A stretch of DNA of 64,000 nt from Lagopus muta (taxonomy: Eukaryota; Chordata; Aves; Galliformes; Phasianidae): assembly GCF_023343835.1 (NCBI RefSeq), contig NC_064437.1:12551001-12615000 (forward strand), given 5' to 3'. Shown here one piece after another: positions 1 through 14,300 of the stretch (position 1 is the stretch's first letter; each line of letters opens with the position of its first letter). A program made the position numbers and the translations under genes. Below the pieces are notes generated by a model. It was given only the letters and a program-made list of their open reading frames with translations. It ran no database searches and was not told where the DNA came from.

Positions 1-2149
1 AAGTTTCTTTTAAAAATATGGTTTTTACTTGTACCTTCTGTGATAAAATGTAAGAACAATTTTTAAAAAGAACTTTGAAATACTTTGCAACATAATAAAT
101 TCAAACTCTTACTGGAGGGACACTTCTCTGTATTAGATGGTCTGTCTTTTATCCTACTGCTTAGAAAATGGGATAAGAGATGTCCAGTTACAGCAAAAAT
201 TTGACAAAAAGAGACAAAGATCTGGAGAGAAATGCACTTCTTAAATAATAAATGTAATAGGATTTTATCAGAAAGTAATTTTGAATAGGAAAAGGAAACC
301 CAGCAGACATTGAGCAGACTGAATTTTCATACTTTGTTTTCAATAATAAACATTAACATGAGTAGAGCAATAATTGGCTTGCTTGGACAGCTGTGTCAGA
401 GGGGTTCCACCTCCCTGATTGTCTTTGTCTGAGTGGAGAGAATGCCTCAGAAGTATTATTGGACAGGTGATCATTTACCACAGGAAAAATGCAGAGCTAG
501 CTTGTCCCATAATAAATAAAAAATGCCTCATATTAACGAATGCATACCATCAGCACTATATAGAGATACATAAGAAACCGTAGCACAACCTTAATTTTCA
601 ACTGGTGTCATTTTCTGTAAGTCTCAGATGGGCTTCTCTGCTTAGATAAGACTAATAACCCTCTTGAAATTACAAATCAAAAGCTGACTTACACTATGCA
701 AATGAAGCAAGTTCCCACTTTGTGACAGAGAATTCATTTGTACCTCAGATTAGAGGCTCCAATCTGTATTTCTTGGTGACTAATGAATCTGGCCTCTGCA
801 GACCAATTTCTGTTCCACTCTAGTTAATGGCTGCAGCAGTATCAGTGTGAGCGTTTTGACTATTCTGTCTCCCGTTAGAGAAAGAAAAAAGGCTTTAATG
901 TCACTTCGAAGTATCTTCCACCTGCCAGGAAGGTCGTGGTGGTTCACAACACAGACAGAAAGAGGATATTAAAATGGATTAGGCTAATTAATCTTGCTCT
1001 GACAAAAGCCTTGACCAACTTTTCCTATTCTGATTTGCACAATGCAGTATTCCAGACCAACATCTTCCTGTTTGTACACTACGTTCTGTTTCCATTCCTG
1101 ATGCTTTTAAATTGATCAAACAAATTATACATAGGCTTAATGACACATTATGAGTAGGCAAATGGGACAGAGTAAACAGGGTGTTTCAGCAATGCATGGC
1201 GTACTCAGTGCACAGCAAACTCAATGCACAGCTACATTATGCATTAATGTAAGTGCCTGCCTTCAATTGATTAACTGATTACTGTGATTGATTGGATTAT
1301 TTTGTAAAAATAATGTAATCATGTCTCTGAATTCATCTTCTTCCTTATTTACTGTTACTTTATATGCAGCTTAATGAACCTTAAAACATAATGATAGAGT
1401 TGTTACAAGAAGGACTTAAAATGGCAGCTTTATTCAGCTTTTCAGTTTTGCCTTCACTGATAACAGGGACAGTCAGTGGACATCTTGTTTGCTCTATTGA
1501 TTTCCTTTTTTAACTGACCTTTGTGCAGGAATGGGAGTTAGTAATTTTTTTTTAAGTATCTATGAACAGGTACAGGAACAGGAGGGGGAGTGAGAGTGGC
1601 CCAGACTAATTTATATCCACTGAGTCAGCTTCATTTCATGCCTCCTGTAATAAAGAAGGCAGTTTGTCATAGACAAGCAGTTTATAGCACAGTGGCTGCA
1701 TGAGTTGTGCTAAGTTTTCAGAAGAGTATTATTGCCATTTTAGCCTAAGCTGCAGAATGCCAATTTTGGCATTAGTATTTTTAAATAGAATTTGTATATT
1801 TTGACATTAACTTTAAGATGAAAGCTTCAGGCAAAATTTCTGGCATTTATTTTTACATTTTTTCAGCACATTAATATATGACTGTCTTTATATCTGATAC
1901 GAGACAAGTCAAATCTGCATGTTTAACACTTAGAGACCACACAATGCTAGTGGCTAACTGCACTTCTATTAATGCTAATCCAGCAAGGGAATGGAAAATA
2001 TTTTTATGTTGAAATAGTTTTCTAGTGCCATTAAATCACAGTAAATCATTCTGACAGTTAAGTATTATAATTGTCACCAGATAATGCTGAAAATTTTCCC
2101 CAGCTGCCTAAAGCAATCAGACCTAATGATAGTTTTCTAATGAATGCAG
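1..2149 (+). other. ADGRL3 intron (3' part)
   Basis: AT-rich sequence ending at the acceptor AG at 2148-2149. I see no further coding exon, recognisable repeat or RNA gene in it. Upstream ADGRL3 exons are expected beyond the left edge. Confidence 0.8.
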
Positions 2150-2333
2150 GCAATTGTTGACACAGTGGACAACCTGCTCAGGCCTGAAGCTCTGGAGTCC
2201 TGGAAAGACATGAATTCTTCGGAACAAGCCCATGCAGCCACAATGCTACTTGATACATTAGAAGAAGGGGCTTTTGTCTTGGCTGATAATCTCTTAGAAC
2301 CAACCAGAGTCTCAATGCCCACAGAAAATATCG
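2150..2333 (+). CDS. ADGRL3: ADGRL3 exon, GAIN domain segment (fragment residues 1-61)
   Basis: First coding exon in the window, 184 nt, entering in phase 0 and leaving in phase 1. The acceptor is the AG at 2148-2149 and the donor is GTAAGT at 2334. It encodes the [10 protein letters not shown]...ENI stretch of the GAIN domain, including the conserved WKDMNSSEQ motif with an N-glycosylation sequon (NSS). The ATG at 2144 belongs to the intron end, not to a start codon; the preceding residues come from an exon outside the window. Confidence 0.95.
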
Positions 2334-5300
2334 GTAAGTGAATTTCTTTTCAAGTACTAATTAAAGTGCTGTGAATTGCTTTTACACAAAAAACAAGAAC
2401 AATTATTCTTTGAAAGCTGAGCTGTGCAACATTTGGTAGAAAGCTGTACTTTACCTGCCTGTGTAGGAAAAGAGTTATTCCTAAGTAGAGGTGAAATGCT
2501 TTTGTTTAGTTCTGCAAAATTAGCATTCTTCTTCAGTATCCTCAATACAGTGTAGAATAGAAAGTACTCGATGTTGTGAAGTTGATTTACCACTGAAAAA
2601 TCATTAGCAGAGCCTATGGATATGAAGAATGCTCAAACGGCAAAGTATGGATTTTTTGAGGTAACTGTTTTCTGTAGGGCTGTGGAAATGCTTTTCTATT
2701 TTATATAATCTGTCCTTAATGAATTTAAATTACTTTTTATGATGCACTCTGCCAGTTAAATATTTTAGGCACTCAGAACATAGGCAAAATGTTTATATTA
2801 AACATGACTGCCTTCAGGTAAAAATGTGTTCAGTGGACTACATCTCCCATAATGCAGAATAGCTATGCTCCAGAGACTACAAAATAGCTGAAGATAGTTG
2901 GAGCATAATTTAGAATTTAAGTGGTGACAGAGAAATGAAAGGATTTGGTATTAGAGATGTGCAAATATTGGTACAGGGGATGTGTTAAAGCAAAAATAAT
3001 TGCTATGCATAAAATTAAAATTCCTTCATCTTATTACAAAGATGAATGTAGTTTCAGCATAAGAGTAAGCTGAAAGTCTTCTAATTTAAAAGTTACCAAA
3101 ATGGAGACTTGGAGTAGACTGCAGAAATTAGACTTTCCACATTTCAGTATCTGTATATTAACTGTGTAAGATGTTTCTACCTAAGTTTATATTTAAGAAG
3201 GAAGATACTAGGAAAGAAATGGGAGGTGTTACAGCTTATCTTAGGAAGCGATGTTGAGACAGTCTACTGAGCTCCATGGAACAGTGCGTACATGCTAAGT
3301 GAGATGTCTGACTATATGTAAAGGTGCATTTGTCTTAGAAATGAAATACATCGTAGGGAAAAAAAGCAAATAACATTTTTCAACTACCAAGTCCAAGTAT
3401 ACTTTCTTATACAAATGAGAGGAAATAAGTAGTTAATTTTGGACTGCATTCTCAGACACTGTTCTGCAATTCTACCTATAAACCTTCAGAAACAAATTTG
3501 ATAACAGGCTGTAGCACATACATTGTGTGATAGTTAAACCAGTTTAATGTACCACTGATATTTGATACCAAATTGACCACTCTAGCTTATATGTTTTACA
3601 TATCCAAGGGAATCCAATCTTTAATGTTAATCCCATGAAATCTCCTCAGTATGCAGTACGATATAAAATTAAAACTGACTGGCTAAGTGGTACCTTAAGT
3701 TTTCAGTTTAAATACTATTTTAACATTACTATTTTATTTATCAACCATTCTACAGAAATAGATAGGGGAGGGGGGGAAAGCAAAATGGTATGAATATTGT
3801 TTAGCTAAATACACAGCATAAGTGTACTTAGGCATTTATTTGCTGACTTTTAAAACCTCTTTAAATCAATACTTGAAGTTCTAAATCTGCCGGCTGTGGT
3901 TGCTACATAGACACTAGGAGCTTCAAAATTAATGTTTCTGTGCAATACGTATGTTTGCAGTATTTTTAAATGGATTTTTTAGGCCCACACATTAAAGCAA
4001 GGTTTGATGTCATTATTTTCTCTATTAAAGTGCTGTCATTTTCTTTAAACTTTAATTAAACCTAGTGCATACTACTAAAGTAACTGTGTAATTGAAACAT
4101 TGCAGTACAGATCTCTTTTGATGGCAAATGAGACCAGCAGTGTGATAAAACTGAATATTGACTGGGGAAAAACAATTATCATCTGGCATATTGTAATCTG
4201 GCCAAAAGATGCTTTCTACATCCTTCTTTTTAACACTTTTTTTTTTTTTTTCCCTTGAATCTGCTTAGTTTTGGATGTTGCAGTGCTCATTACTGAGGGC
4301 CAGGTGCAGGACTTGAAATTTCCTCAGGGCAGTAAAGGAGGCAACTCAATTCAGCTCTCTGCAAGCACTGTGAAACAAAACAGCAGAAATGGTGAGTCCT
4401 GAGCACATAGCATCAAAACTCCATTAAATTCAATACATTACCTTTCCTAGTTAAGAAACGAACACACATAACAAAACCGTTCTGTGTCTTTTTCTCAAAT
4501 ATAATAGGTACCTAGGCATTTTTCTTCAAATCTGTAGCCTGAAAATGCCTCTGTGTTTTCTGATATTTTCCATTCATTACAGTACAGACTACAGCTTTCC
4601 TGTATGTTTCTGTGGCACAATTATGGGATTTCTTTTCTTTTGTAGGGCTAGCAAAGCTGGTTTTCATCATTTACAAAAGTCTGGGGCGTTTTCTTAGCAC
4701 GGAAAATGCAACCATAAAGCTGGGCAGTGATTTTGCTGGTAGAAACAGTACAATTGCAGTCAACTCCCACGTCATTGCAGCCTCTATCAACAAGGAGTCT
4801 AGCCGAGTGTACCTGACTGATCCTGTGTATTTTACTCTGGAACACATTGATGTGAGTTATGCTAATGAATTAATGGGAGGGTCATAAAATCAGCAAGAAA
4901 GAAAAGCAATGCAGAAAAATAACCTTTTTTTCCAGTTGAATTTTAGATGTTGGACTAGGTCAGAGACATGAGCTTGTTTAAGTCTGTGAACATAAAATTA
5001 AATGAGCCTGGTTCAGTGATTATTAGAACTTAAGTGTGTTCTTAATGAACGCTAATTCAGTAATCAACATGAAAATGTAAATGACTAATTTGTTTCTAAC
5101 TGAAAATTAACTCTTACCTTAGTAGCTAGGGAGAAAGTAACCGCTAAGATTCTTGTTTGTCTGACGTGACAAAATAGCATAAACTTTCTACAATGATTTT
5201 GGACCAAGCTCTGCAAGTCTATACAACAGAATTGTTTTAAATACATTCATAACGAGAAGGAAAGTGTTATATCTTTGTTTTCTATGCTTTCAATCTGTGT

Positions 5301-8300
5301 ATATTTTGTCACGATTTATGTTTCTTTGCTCTTCAGTTTGATCCTTTTTATTTTTGTATCTCACATGGGGAAAGTAAATAATCAGTACAGTGATAGAGAA
5401 AATAGTTTGATTTTCCTTTTGCCATTTTTTGTAAGTGTTCCAATTGTTTCTCATAAAAATAGACAGACGTTGAGGAATGAGATTTTTCCTGATGTCTATT
5501 CACATGACTTTGGCCAGAACATAGGTGGGAATCAAAGGATAGAAAATTCATTTCTCTGTCACTTTTAAAATATCTCTTCAGAATAAATTTGCTGTCCTAA
5601 TTTCACAGACACCAAAAATGGTTATGTTGTACCATTGATGCATAAAGTTGTAAGATGGAAATTGTAATTGTTTAAAATTGGGTCTACAGTAATTGGAACT
5701 ACACTTTAGAGTGTTTCGGACTATAAAGTCCATTCAAACTAGATGTCTTCCTTGTATACATAGTCCACAATTTTGCTGATGAAAACTTTATTGTCCGAAA
5801 CATGCAAAGTTTAATCTAAATTACTCTTTACACATATTAAACAATCGTTATTGCCATCTTAATGTGTGAAATCCTTATTTTATTTTATCCTTTTATCTCT
5901 CAGCCTGACAATTATTTCAATGCAAATTGTTCCTTCTGGAACTACTCCGAGAGGACTATGATGGGATACTGGTCAACTCAAGGCTGCAAACTGGTTGACA
6001 CAAATAAAACTCATACAACGTGTGCTTGCAGTCACCTTACCAACTTTGCTATTCTTATGGCTCATCGGGAAATTGTGGTAGGTAATTTCTAGCCATGAGC
6101 AGGGAACAAGCTTTTAAAGAGTTAGCTGTGAATTTTTAGCAGGATACAAAATTGCTGAAATTTCTTAAGTATTTATCGTTTCTACCCACTCACTCCAAAA
6201 CAATTTGCTTTCTGTAGCAGTTTTCTTCCTCACCATAAAGTTACAAGTAAAATAACAAAAAAAAACCACCAATGAAAGAAGGACAAAAAACTTCTTCCAG
6301 TCATAATTTGAAGTAAATGACCAATCTTACAGTCATTTTACAGACTTTGCTCTATGACTGGAGGCTTTCTAGGGGGCAAGTATGCAGGTTTTCCCCTGGA
6401 AGCACAAGTGTAATCTCCTAAAGCAGGAAGGTCAGAGCTGCTACTGGTTTTCTAATTCCCTTTTTATACTCTGAAATTGTTGTCTAGTTAAGCACTTACT
6501 GGATGTTTAGGGGCCAACGAAGATATATTTGCAGAGATACGGGGCTTTTCATAAACCCACTATATTCTGAAAGGTAACTGAAAAGATAACTGAAATGACA
6601 AAAGTGATTCTGTTACAACTGAAGGAGCCATCTTTACCTAAACATGACATTAGATATGGAATTACACATGCAACATATTCTGCATTTTGTTCTAATTGAT
6701 CTTTGCTTTCTTCTCCACTGTGGAGTTGCAGGTCTATAGGAAAGAACACGTACACTTACAGGAGGTCAAGTGAAAGTTCTTATCTTTGCATAAAAGCCTA
6801 ACGCTACATTCAAAATGTTGTCTCTTATTACTTTTGCCTCACAAGTTTGCAGAAGATCATAGGAAAACTGAAAATACTATCTAATCAGGCTAAAAATAAT
6901 CATCTTTTGCTCTCAGACCTGCTCTTCTTCTACTTTTGTTCTTCTGGGAAGCTGAGCTGAGATTCAGAAATTACTGAGTACATCTTGCCCATCTCACATG
7001 AAGAACAAGCAACTTTTCTGGATGCTACCTGTGAAAATAGATTTCTGTTTATACTCATAAGGATTCATATTAATTTTCTCCATTCTTGGTTATTTCTAGT
7101 ACAAAGATGGAGTACACGAATTGCTCCTCACTGTCATCACCTGGGTGGGAATTGTCATCTCTCTTGTTTGCCTGGCCATCTGCATCTTTACATTCTGTTT
7201 TTTCCGTGGCCTACAAAGCGATCGTAACACTATTCACAAGAACCTTTGTATCAACCTATTCATTGCTGAGTTCATTTTCCTAATAGGCATCGATAAGACA
7301 GAGTACACGGTAAGTCTTCTGTGTATGTACTGATATTTTTCTCTGAAATGACTGTTTGAAACATTTGAATTAAAACATGACAACTGCCAACTTTTCAGCA
7401 TTCTGACAGAGCAAGGCTGAAATAAAAATTGTAAGTGAAAATAAGTAGATATGTTCATAAATAGTACTTACATTCATCAAAAATATACGTGGTATTAATT
7501 TCTCAGTTACAGCTCTGTTTTTCATTTTCTATTGAGAAATACTGGCTATTAATGAAGCAGGTGTTTTAAACTTCTGAAAGAGAGCTGAAATGTTGATTTA
7601 CTAAGAACGTATATTCTCATGTGTCTCAACAGCTATTGACTGTTTTTCTCACACACACAGGCAGACTTATGCCTTATGTTTTTTGTTGTTGTTGTGTTTG
7701 TTTTTTTGTTTTTTTTTTAACACTGAACATTCATGCAAGTTTTTTGGCAGTATTCATGACATTTAATTTGTCATTCAGAAGCAATTCATTGTGTTGAAAT
7801 CTAGTAAAGTGGTAAGAGTTTCATACAGAATTCAACTAAAGAGGAGAGAATTCAGACTGATTCCTGTTATGACAGTAGAAACTTGCAAAATTACAGCAGG
7901 CTTGATGGCTGCTTCATATTTAAAATAAGCTGAATTACATTATGCTTCTGAACCAACTGTTCATGTCTCACATAATCCAAAGTACAAGCCCTAAAATGAT
8001 ACCAATTTAAAAATTAAAGGATTGTATATAAAAATCAAAAACCACTGCATAAATGAAGACAAGTGAGGGTATGGTTTCTGTATCTGCATTCTGTTTAGCT
8101 GAATTTACTTTCTGCACCTACTATGTATACATTAATATTGGCAAATGTTCAGCATATGTTTTCAGGTTAGAAAAATGTTCCTGAATTTGGGAAAGATCTC
8201 TGATAGATGTATATGCTCTTCTATTATGCCCTATTTAATTAGAGATGTAACGATGTAGAGATTTGTGGTTTATATTTCCATCTTTCTTTTTCTTTGCAGA

Positions 8301-11300
8301 TTGCATGTCCAATATTTGCAGGTCTCTTACACTTTTTCTTCCTGGCAGCCTTTGCCTGGATGTGTCTAGAAGGAGTGCAGCTTTATCTAATGCTAGTAGA
8401 AGTATTTGAAAGTGAATATTCTAGGAAGAAGTACTATTACGTTGCTGGCTACCTCTTCCCTGCTACAGTAGTTGGTGTCTCAGCAGCTATTGACTATAAG
8501 AGCTACGGAACAGAGAAAGCGTAAGTAATTGCAAGTGACCTGAGTGTTTTTCAAGTGAATAATTTTTTAAAGCCTATTAGCTGTCAGGGGGTCCCTGACA
8601 GACTAAAATACCATCTGAAAGCTTTATTGGTAAGAGAATGGCAATACTGTGCACAAATTTCAATCAAGTCTTTTGTAATTCTCTAGGTTCAGAGGATTTG
8701 TACTCTAGAGAGACAAATTCTAAATTATGGTCTTTCTTTTAGCACAAAAGATTGACCTGAAACAAATTGAAAAAGTAAATAACTTTTTGGCCTCAAATGT
8801 ATATGAACTAAAAATTCTTCTCAACTTAAAGTATCTGACAGGTTTAACCATCCAGTTTTAAGCTAATGCTTCATTAGATCTCTTTGTTCAACTGGCCCTC
8901 TAGCTAACTCTCATCTTGAATATGACAGTACAATATTCTGGCCCATATGGTTCACTTTGATAATATTTTATCATGCGGGTAGAGCAGGATTAAAATTAGC
9001 CACTGTCTTTTATTTATAAAAGTACAGATATATATAGGAAGTGACAGAAGGTAGACAGAAAACATTTCTGAGGATTTGAGTTGCTGGAGGCATGAATTTG
9101 CCTTCCAGTAGTGTTTACTTTGTCCTTTGATTAAATTAGTTACAGAATGGGAAGATAGTGTTGACTACAAGAAAGCTGCTTGATTTTGCTACTGATGAAA
9201 GACAAGTAAGAGCAATTCAGTAGGGAACTGCGCTGTATGAAAAACAAATCACTAAGTGAAGTTGGCCCTAATAGGTTTACACGTCATTTGGTTTGGTATC
9301 GTATGCATTCTTTCTCTCTAGTTGTACTCCCAGTTGGGATGTTTCATTTATACCAGATTGTTTTTCAGCCAAACGTGGTATCAGAATGCTTTCTATCTCA
9401 TATTCCTCGGAAGTAAGCATGTTGCATATGCTATAGAGTTAAAAGCAGATTCTAAAGATGACTTGGAAAACCTGTGAAAAGTATTTGCTGATGTCAGATT
9501 CAGTAGTTCATTACCACTCCAGTGACTAAAGCTTTTGACCATAAGGAATACTCATTTTGATCGTTTCTTCTTCTGTGTTGTTTCTGATAATGGATTTTGA
9601 TGTACAATGGTTTTATTAAGGAGGACCCACCATAGAAGTTACAGGTTAGGAAACATTGCCTGTGGACTAAATGATACTGTTTGTCATTATTTACCAAGAT
9701 ATTAGTTTAAGAAGTATTTTTGTGCTTTTCATTTACTGGACTGAGGAGCTATTGAAATAGTTCACCTTTCATTTTTGGTTTTTCTTCCACAGTTGCTGGC
9801 TCCACGTAGATAACTATTTTATATGGAGTTTCATTGGGCCTGTTACCTTTATTATTCTGGTAAGAGCTTTACTTTTTCTTTTAGATTATCTTGCAGAAAA
9901 GTTCAAATGATTAATTGTTAGAGCTGTGGGGGAACTTCAGTATAGCCATTTTTTCCTAATGGTTTGAATCTGAAGGTCATATTGACATGTGTAGTCATAT
10001 GAAAAAATCATTGAAGTACATTAAACACATTATTTTTTTTTGAAAAGGAACTGTTATTATTGCTTTCATTAACTCACTAACTCACTATTATACATGTTTC
10101 AGAGTTTAACTGCAAATTTTCCATCATCATTATTTCAAAAGAGTATTTGAATGCATTGGATAATTAAGACAATCTTACATCTCAGAGTACTTATACAGTA
10201 TTTATATCTATATTTGCATATGCATGTTTTTCAAATGACTGCTTCTGTATGTATTTAAGCTGTATGTTATATATATCAGACATACAATACAAGTTCATGT
10301 GTTTCAGCATAAAAATAGAATATTATGTAACTAAGAGAAAGCTTATAGAAATTTCTATTTTTTTTTTTAGTAAATTTATCATATGTATGCATACCCATAT
10401 ATGCACTCATGCCTGTATGCCCTATTGTCCATTCTAGATTGAATATTGTATTTATACACCCATCATCTGTTCTCTGAGCACTGCTTCTCAATTTCACGTA
10501 AAAAGCAAAGTCATTTGTCATCCCAGGGACTATCTCCCTGTTTGTTTGTTTGTTTGTTTTTTTCAGGTTAATAATGTTAGCACTGTATGATGTAGGAACT
10601 TGGAAGAAAAGCAAATCCAAAATATGCATTTTGGTTTTATCTGGTATTTCAGTATCTTTAAACTTCACAATCTTTGAAAAGCATTCTAGAAGGCTAAAGC
10701 TAAGCACATAATCTGAGTATAGAGAGAGCTTTTGTCATAACTACTGATAGTCAGAAGGGATGAATTAGTTTTGTTTTAATGCCTTTGAAGTTCTAAATAA
10801 TTACCTGTTCCCCTACCTCTGTTCAGCAGTAGAGTTGTGAAGGGCATGCATCCAGCACAATTTTGAAGTTTTTTAGTTTTATAGAACCATATGCCAGACA
10901 CAGTTGGAATGTTTTTGTAGCTTTTAGTTTACTTCTCTGTGTAAACATAAACTCATACTTTGATAACAAAAATTTCTATTAAAAATGTAGCTAGCCAATC
11001 TTTCATAAGTTCTTTATTCCCTCCTAGTAATTTATATATTGAAATGAGGTTATGTGTATTTTAGGTCAGTTTTTGATGTAAACAGAAAGTAATACTATTT
11101 TAACCCTTGAATAAGCAGTTAAGAAAAGATAATTCTGTAGTTTGAAAGGTTTAGTTCATTAGCATATATAATGCAATGGAAAGCATAGCAGTGACAGCAG
11201 AGTAGCAAGGTCCTAGGCTGTAGCAAGTGAGGATTTGCTCAAATGCAACAGCCACTGACACAGGACTAAAAAAGAAAGATAGTGCTTACCTTTAGAAGCT

Positions 11301-14300
11301 TATAGGTACACAGCAGTCTCCAGTACAATACCTTGACACTGCCAACCCTTAAATGAGGTCTGGGAAGGGGTGGAGCCAGGATCCACCCCTCCTGGTCACT
11401 CAGGTGCACCTGAGTTCTCCTGGGTTGGCCCTGCCTTTCCACCAGGTGCTCAATCACTGTTTCAAGCTGTGACTCAGCATTTCTGCTACAGCATATTTTC
11501 AGAGAAATAGTTTTTGATGAGTGTATTAATTGAATTAGAAACATTGAAATATTTGCAAGGTATAAGTCTAGATCTTTATAATAATTATACAGTTTATTCT
11601 AAATACATTTAAATTTAATCGAGTATGAGGATAATGGGTGCTTTTTAAAATGAAACCTACAATTACAATTGAAATGCAGTTATTATTTTCAGTATGATAG
11701 GAGATATTTTTCAGAACAAAGTTATTCATTGCAGTTGTTGTAATCCTTAGTAAGAAACTGTTTGAAGTTTCCTGTAGCTATAGTTCAGTTACCCAAGTCT
11801 GATTGTGTGATGAGAATTTCGCTTTCTATATCTTGCTTTTTATTTCATTGTTACTGCAAGTATTTTGCTAAGTCACCTCTATTTCTCTCTTGCTTTAAAA
11901 TAACGTTTCATATGGGAAGCTTTGGGCATTGCTCACGGCTTTTTCACTTCCTCATAACCAGGTCAGAGTGAGAATAGAGGTGAAGGACATTTAATCATAT
12001 TGACCATGTACAGACATAGTTCACTGTTATTTACTGGCCATGACATTATTATCCTCCAGCAAATCATTTAGACTGAGACGCAAAAGGCTTTAGGGAGCAG
12101 TATTCCCAACTTCAAAAATATGAAACAGCAGGTAGCAATCACAGCACAGTTCCTGGGAGTAATTCTTCTCTAGCAATTGCTTTGCCCTCTAATCGTCCCA
12201 ATTGAGAAAGCAAGAGACTGGAAGAAGTGTGAGAAGTGTAATAGCTGAAAAATAATATGTCGTGGGCAGTGTAACCAAAGGCAAACCATGGTTGTACAAT
12301 AGTGTACTTAGTAGCATGACAGAATTTCTCCTTAGTAAGCTTTTTTAACATGTTAATCTAAACACTCCTTTTTGACAATCTTGCTTACTTCTCTACTTTA
12401 CACAATTTTCTCTGAGTTTACAAGTGTTTGCACTAGTATCTGTATACATGTTTAATCAAAATGAGGGTAGAAAAGTAAGGGAGGGAAGTATAAAGTTCCT
12501 CAGTATATCTTCTGAGGATCTTCCAGCTTCACTAGTTCCATAGCCTGCCATGCCTTTGGGCACCAGGGTTATTATATCTATGAGAAAAGAACATGTAAGT
12601 AATGAGTGGTGGGAAACCATTAGTATGCCTGAAATGGCTTAATGAAAGCTTGGATCATGACACGTCAGGAGCTGTTCTTATCATTTGGACAGCTCCATCT
12701 GCATCTTTAATAATTAATTCAGTTCAGTAAGAGTTCAGCTTGCACGCTCATTTAGAAGCCTTCTTCAGAGAGTACCTCTCTTGCTGCCAGTCCCAGAGAG
12801 AAATAGGCTTCTGCATGGCTAAGAGCAAAGATCTGGAGATACAAGAGCAGTTTTAGAGCTGCATTTGCCAGGTAACAAAAGCTCCAGGGAGTTCAAAAAG
12901 GGTCAGAACATGTGCAGTTCAGCTAGGTTACTTCAGAGTGGTGTTTCTGTTCTTCTGTCTAATCATATCCATGTCAGCACTGCAGGCTGTGTGGAATGAA
13001 TTTTAAGCTGCTAAGCTCAGGCAGACGTGATTCAATTGAGCAAGTTGATGGCTATAAAACAAACAGTGCTCTCCCATAATCTGTGGTCAGAAAAGCCAAA
13101 GTATTTTGACTTCTATGTAGATCCATGATCATTCATATCCAAGAAATGAAGTTGGTTTGACTTCAATTCAGCCAAAACTACTACAGTATGCTTCTCACAG
13201 ATGGAGCCAATATATTGGACTACCAAATGCTATTTAAGCAGAAATTCCTAGGCCGGCCTGTTTCCCATTTACATGGGGATGTGTAAGACCAAAATCTGGA
13301 TGCATACATACAGATGTTCACATATCTATCTATACATTTAAAAACTGTGTTTACAAGCTTATGTATTAAAAATATACGTAAGTATATTTTAGTAGGAGCC
13401 ACTTGATAAATGGTATTTATCCATTGCTCATGGGGAATTTTATTATAATTATTGCAAAAAGTGACTTTTTTTGGCTACTAATCAATTGTACCTGAGACTA
13501 ATTCCAACCCATTCGTCTTCTGCAGATTATTGCATCCATTTTTTTTGAAAGTTAATTTGACTTGAAGACATTCACTCTTTAAAATTACATAGATCCCAGA
13601 TGCCAAAATTTTACCTTGTTATTTATCATATCCAGTACATTCTGATGTCCAGACCAGAACTGGCATTGTTAGTGTTAGATATGAAAGAAAGAAGCATGAT
13701 CTTACAGGGTACTGCTTTTGATTATTTCCATTAAAATTCTACAATTTTTATATTTTAAAGTAGTTATATTTTAACTTATCTTAATATGTATTTGTCTTTC
13801 TTCTGCTTGATTCTATCTAATTACATTTGCCATATCAAGCATTTGATATCAAGGATAGGAACTGGTACTTTAAAAGGTGCTCATGTTCTTTCTTTTCTGC
13901 TTTTACATACATTTCAGAAATGTATGTGTATAGATTAAAGTAATTCTCTATAATTCAGTGTCCTGTGTCTCATAGTGGATAATATATTTTAGCAATTATA
14001 GTAAAAACCCAATATAAACATTTCAGCTGTGTATACTGTCGTTGTGTGTGTGTTTGCAAGATGAATTTATTTTGGTTGCTACTGAAGGAGAGCAGTATTT
14101 TTGGGGTGGAGATTTTGGTTCATCTTGGATGGATGGAGCCCAGTTCTCAGGAGGAGGCCTAGCCCATCAGCAGCCCATTGTGTAATAAGAGTAAGAGAAA
14201 GTCATCACTGTCTTAAACCCATTTTTTACCTCATAACCTTTCAAATACCCATCTTACTGTTCATATGGATCTTTATGTGCCCCAGAATACTGCATGTTTG

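Noticed and set aside
2144..2149. ATG CAG at the start of the first exon as a translation start
   Set aside because: The AG is the splice acceptor; ADGRL3 sequence continues from an upstream exon.
2864..2907. 9-bp inverted repeat TATGCTCCA ... TGGAGCATA
   Set aside because: Short arms with a 26-base loop; expected by chance in a window this size.
6078..6083. Alternative donor GT at 6082 for the GPS exon
   Set aside because: It would break the phase 0 junction with the YKDG exon at 7100.
10276..10707. 143-codon ORF on the minus strand in an ADGRL3 intron
   Set aside because: Lies in AT-rich intronic sequence; composition follows the background, with no domain, and it includes low-complexity TTTG-derived residues.
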